In this document: in pieces, positions 62,949-64,000 of the stretch | Position numbering within the stretch: position 1 is the first letter of the stretch | How the letters are laid out: the number at the start of each line of letters is the position of its first letter | Position numbers and translations under genes: made by a program | Source of the DNA: Rhinopomastus cyanomelas | Lineage: Eukaryota; Chordata; Aves; Bucerotiformes; Rhinopomastidae | Length of the DNA stretch: 64,000 nucleotides | Direction of reading: 5' to 3' | Assembly (NCBI GenBank): GCA_013400115.1 | Contig: VXBP01004066.1 | Span: 186,001-250,000, forward strand | The notes under the pieces: model-generated | Databases searched by the model: none | What the model saw: the letters and a program-made list of their open reading frames with translations, nothing else | What the model was told of the DNA's origin: nothing

Positions 62949-64000
62949 TCTAGAGGACTCACTGCAGGTGCTGGTGGATCTTGCTCTGCCTGGCTCCAGG
63001 GCACAAAGGGTGACCCAGCAGAACTGCCCAGAGAGCTTAAGTCATGTGAGATGCTCCAAAACCTTCTCAGCATGAGTTTTGCAAGTCCATTAACTGTCAC
63101 TCCAAACCGGTTTATTCAAACGAGTCTTTCCACTGACATCATGGCTTTGATTTGTACCCTTAATAATGCACAACATGACTCTTAATACCATTATGCAGCC
63201 TGCAGCTCTTCCAAGTTAAAACCGAATAAACAGAAGAGAAAAAACCCCGACAAGGCAAGTTTAAGGGATTTCTGTGTGTCTCTTAGGGGCAGCTCTTAAG
63301 TGATGCCAAGAAGCAGGGGGGAAAGGGTCTTTTTTGCCTGTGAATCCAGCCTGTGGGACACTCCGCAACCAGAACGTTGTGCCACTGAGTTGTTTTCCAT
63401 CAAAAATGCAGCAGAACCTCTTGGGCAACAGTGAATCTACAGGAGGGTTAATGGACTAAAGCCCCTGCATGTTTATGTTAGTGAAATGTCAGCCACTGTA
63501 TTTTTCTTCTATTTTTAGTCTGGTTTTCGAAGGAAACAAGGCTGACGCAGCCACAGTGGCTGTCTGTCCATCTGTCAGTCCCCCTTCGAGACTGTCAGCA
63601 TGTTTTAGCCAATCTGGAGAGAAAGGAAAGCACCAAACACTTAGGGTTAGGGATTTCATGAAACTGGTGGAAATTCTCCAAAGGCTCGATTAACATGGAA
63701 TGGAAAAATCAATGGGGACTAAAGGTTTTGTGGGAGCTGGAGACTTGGAAAGGATTGGAAGGGAACTGCAAGGTTTTATGTGGGAAGAGAACTATGGGGC
63801 AATGGGTGATGGCAACAGGGGGTACCTGGAAGACTTCAAGTACTGATAGTTTCTCACAGACTTTACTATTTTTGAAGGACAATCAAACATCAAAAAACCT
63901 GAGGATGTTGTGGTGGGGAGGAGGGCTGAAGGGCACAGAGTAAACCCAAAGGTGTAACAGGGAGGGGACACTTGGTGTAGTTAATGTCAGTGATGGTGTG
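62949..64000. other. intergenic, no gene recognised
   Basis: No supported gene to the end of the window. TTAGGGTTAGGG lies at 63,641-63,652. Open frames at 63,469-63,693 and 63,695-63,943 lack motifs. Confidence 0.45.

Noticed and set aside
1..64000. CRISPR arrays, operons, ribosome binding sites, bacterial or phage systems
   Set aside because: The window is vertebrate nuclear DNA. No regularly spaced repeats or prokaryotic gene layout are present.

Overview
This window is vertebrate nuclear DNA, almost certainly from a bird. The evidence is a vertebrate SOCS5 gene with an intact single-exon coding region, many CR1 (chicken repeat 1) LINE copies that end in the characteristic ATTCTATG-type 3' tail, and no Alu/L1-type repeats that I could recognise. 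The species cannot be named from the sequence. There is one 28-base run of N beside a G homopolymer.

Layout. Positions 1-13,270 are intergenic. They hold a 2.1 kb CR1 copy with broken reverse transcriptase, several short CR1 tails, a degraded endogenous retrovirus remnant (envelope transmembrane segment, about 3.87-4.97 kb, minus strand) and a CA microsatellite. Positions 13,340-14,110 are a CpG island with three inverted CCAAT boxes, GC boxes and a TATA-like element. I read it as the SOCS5 promoter plus non-coding exon 1. A 16 kb first intron follows, containing a 1.3 kb sense-strand CR1 copy and the sequence gap. A candidate 92 bp second leader exon lies at 29,900-29,991. The exon at 31,348 onward carries the complete 536-codon SOCS5 coding sequence (31,360-32,970), followed by a long 3' UTR with several possible polyadenylation signals between 34.36 and 36.72 kb. 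From 36.9 kb to the end I see no convincing protein-coding gene. This part holds CR1 tails, a 278 bp hAT-type MITE with terminal inverted repeats and an 8 bp target duplication, a small orphan CpG cluster near 43 kb, and a coding-like but interrupted reading frame near 62.2 kb on the minus strand.

How it works together. The only recognised cellular gene is SOCS5, an SH2 and SOCS-box adaptor that restrains JAK/STAT and EGFR signalling. The most interesting regulatory possibility is in its leader. If exon 2 is spliced to the coding exon at the visible splice sites, an upstream reading frame starts in exon 2, crosses the junction and ends a few bases past the SOCS5 start codon. This would be an overlapping uORF able to lower SOCS5 translation. 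It is inferred from splice-site motifs only and needs transcript data.
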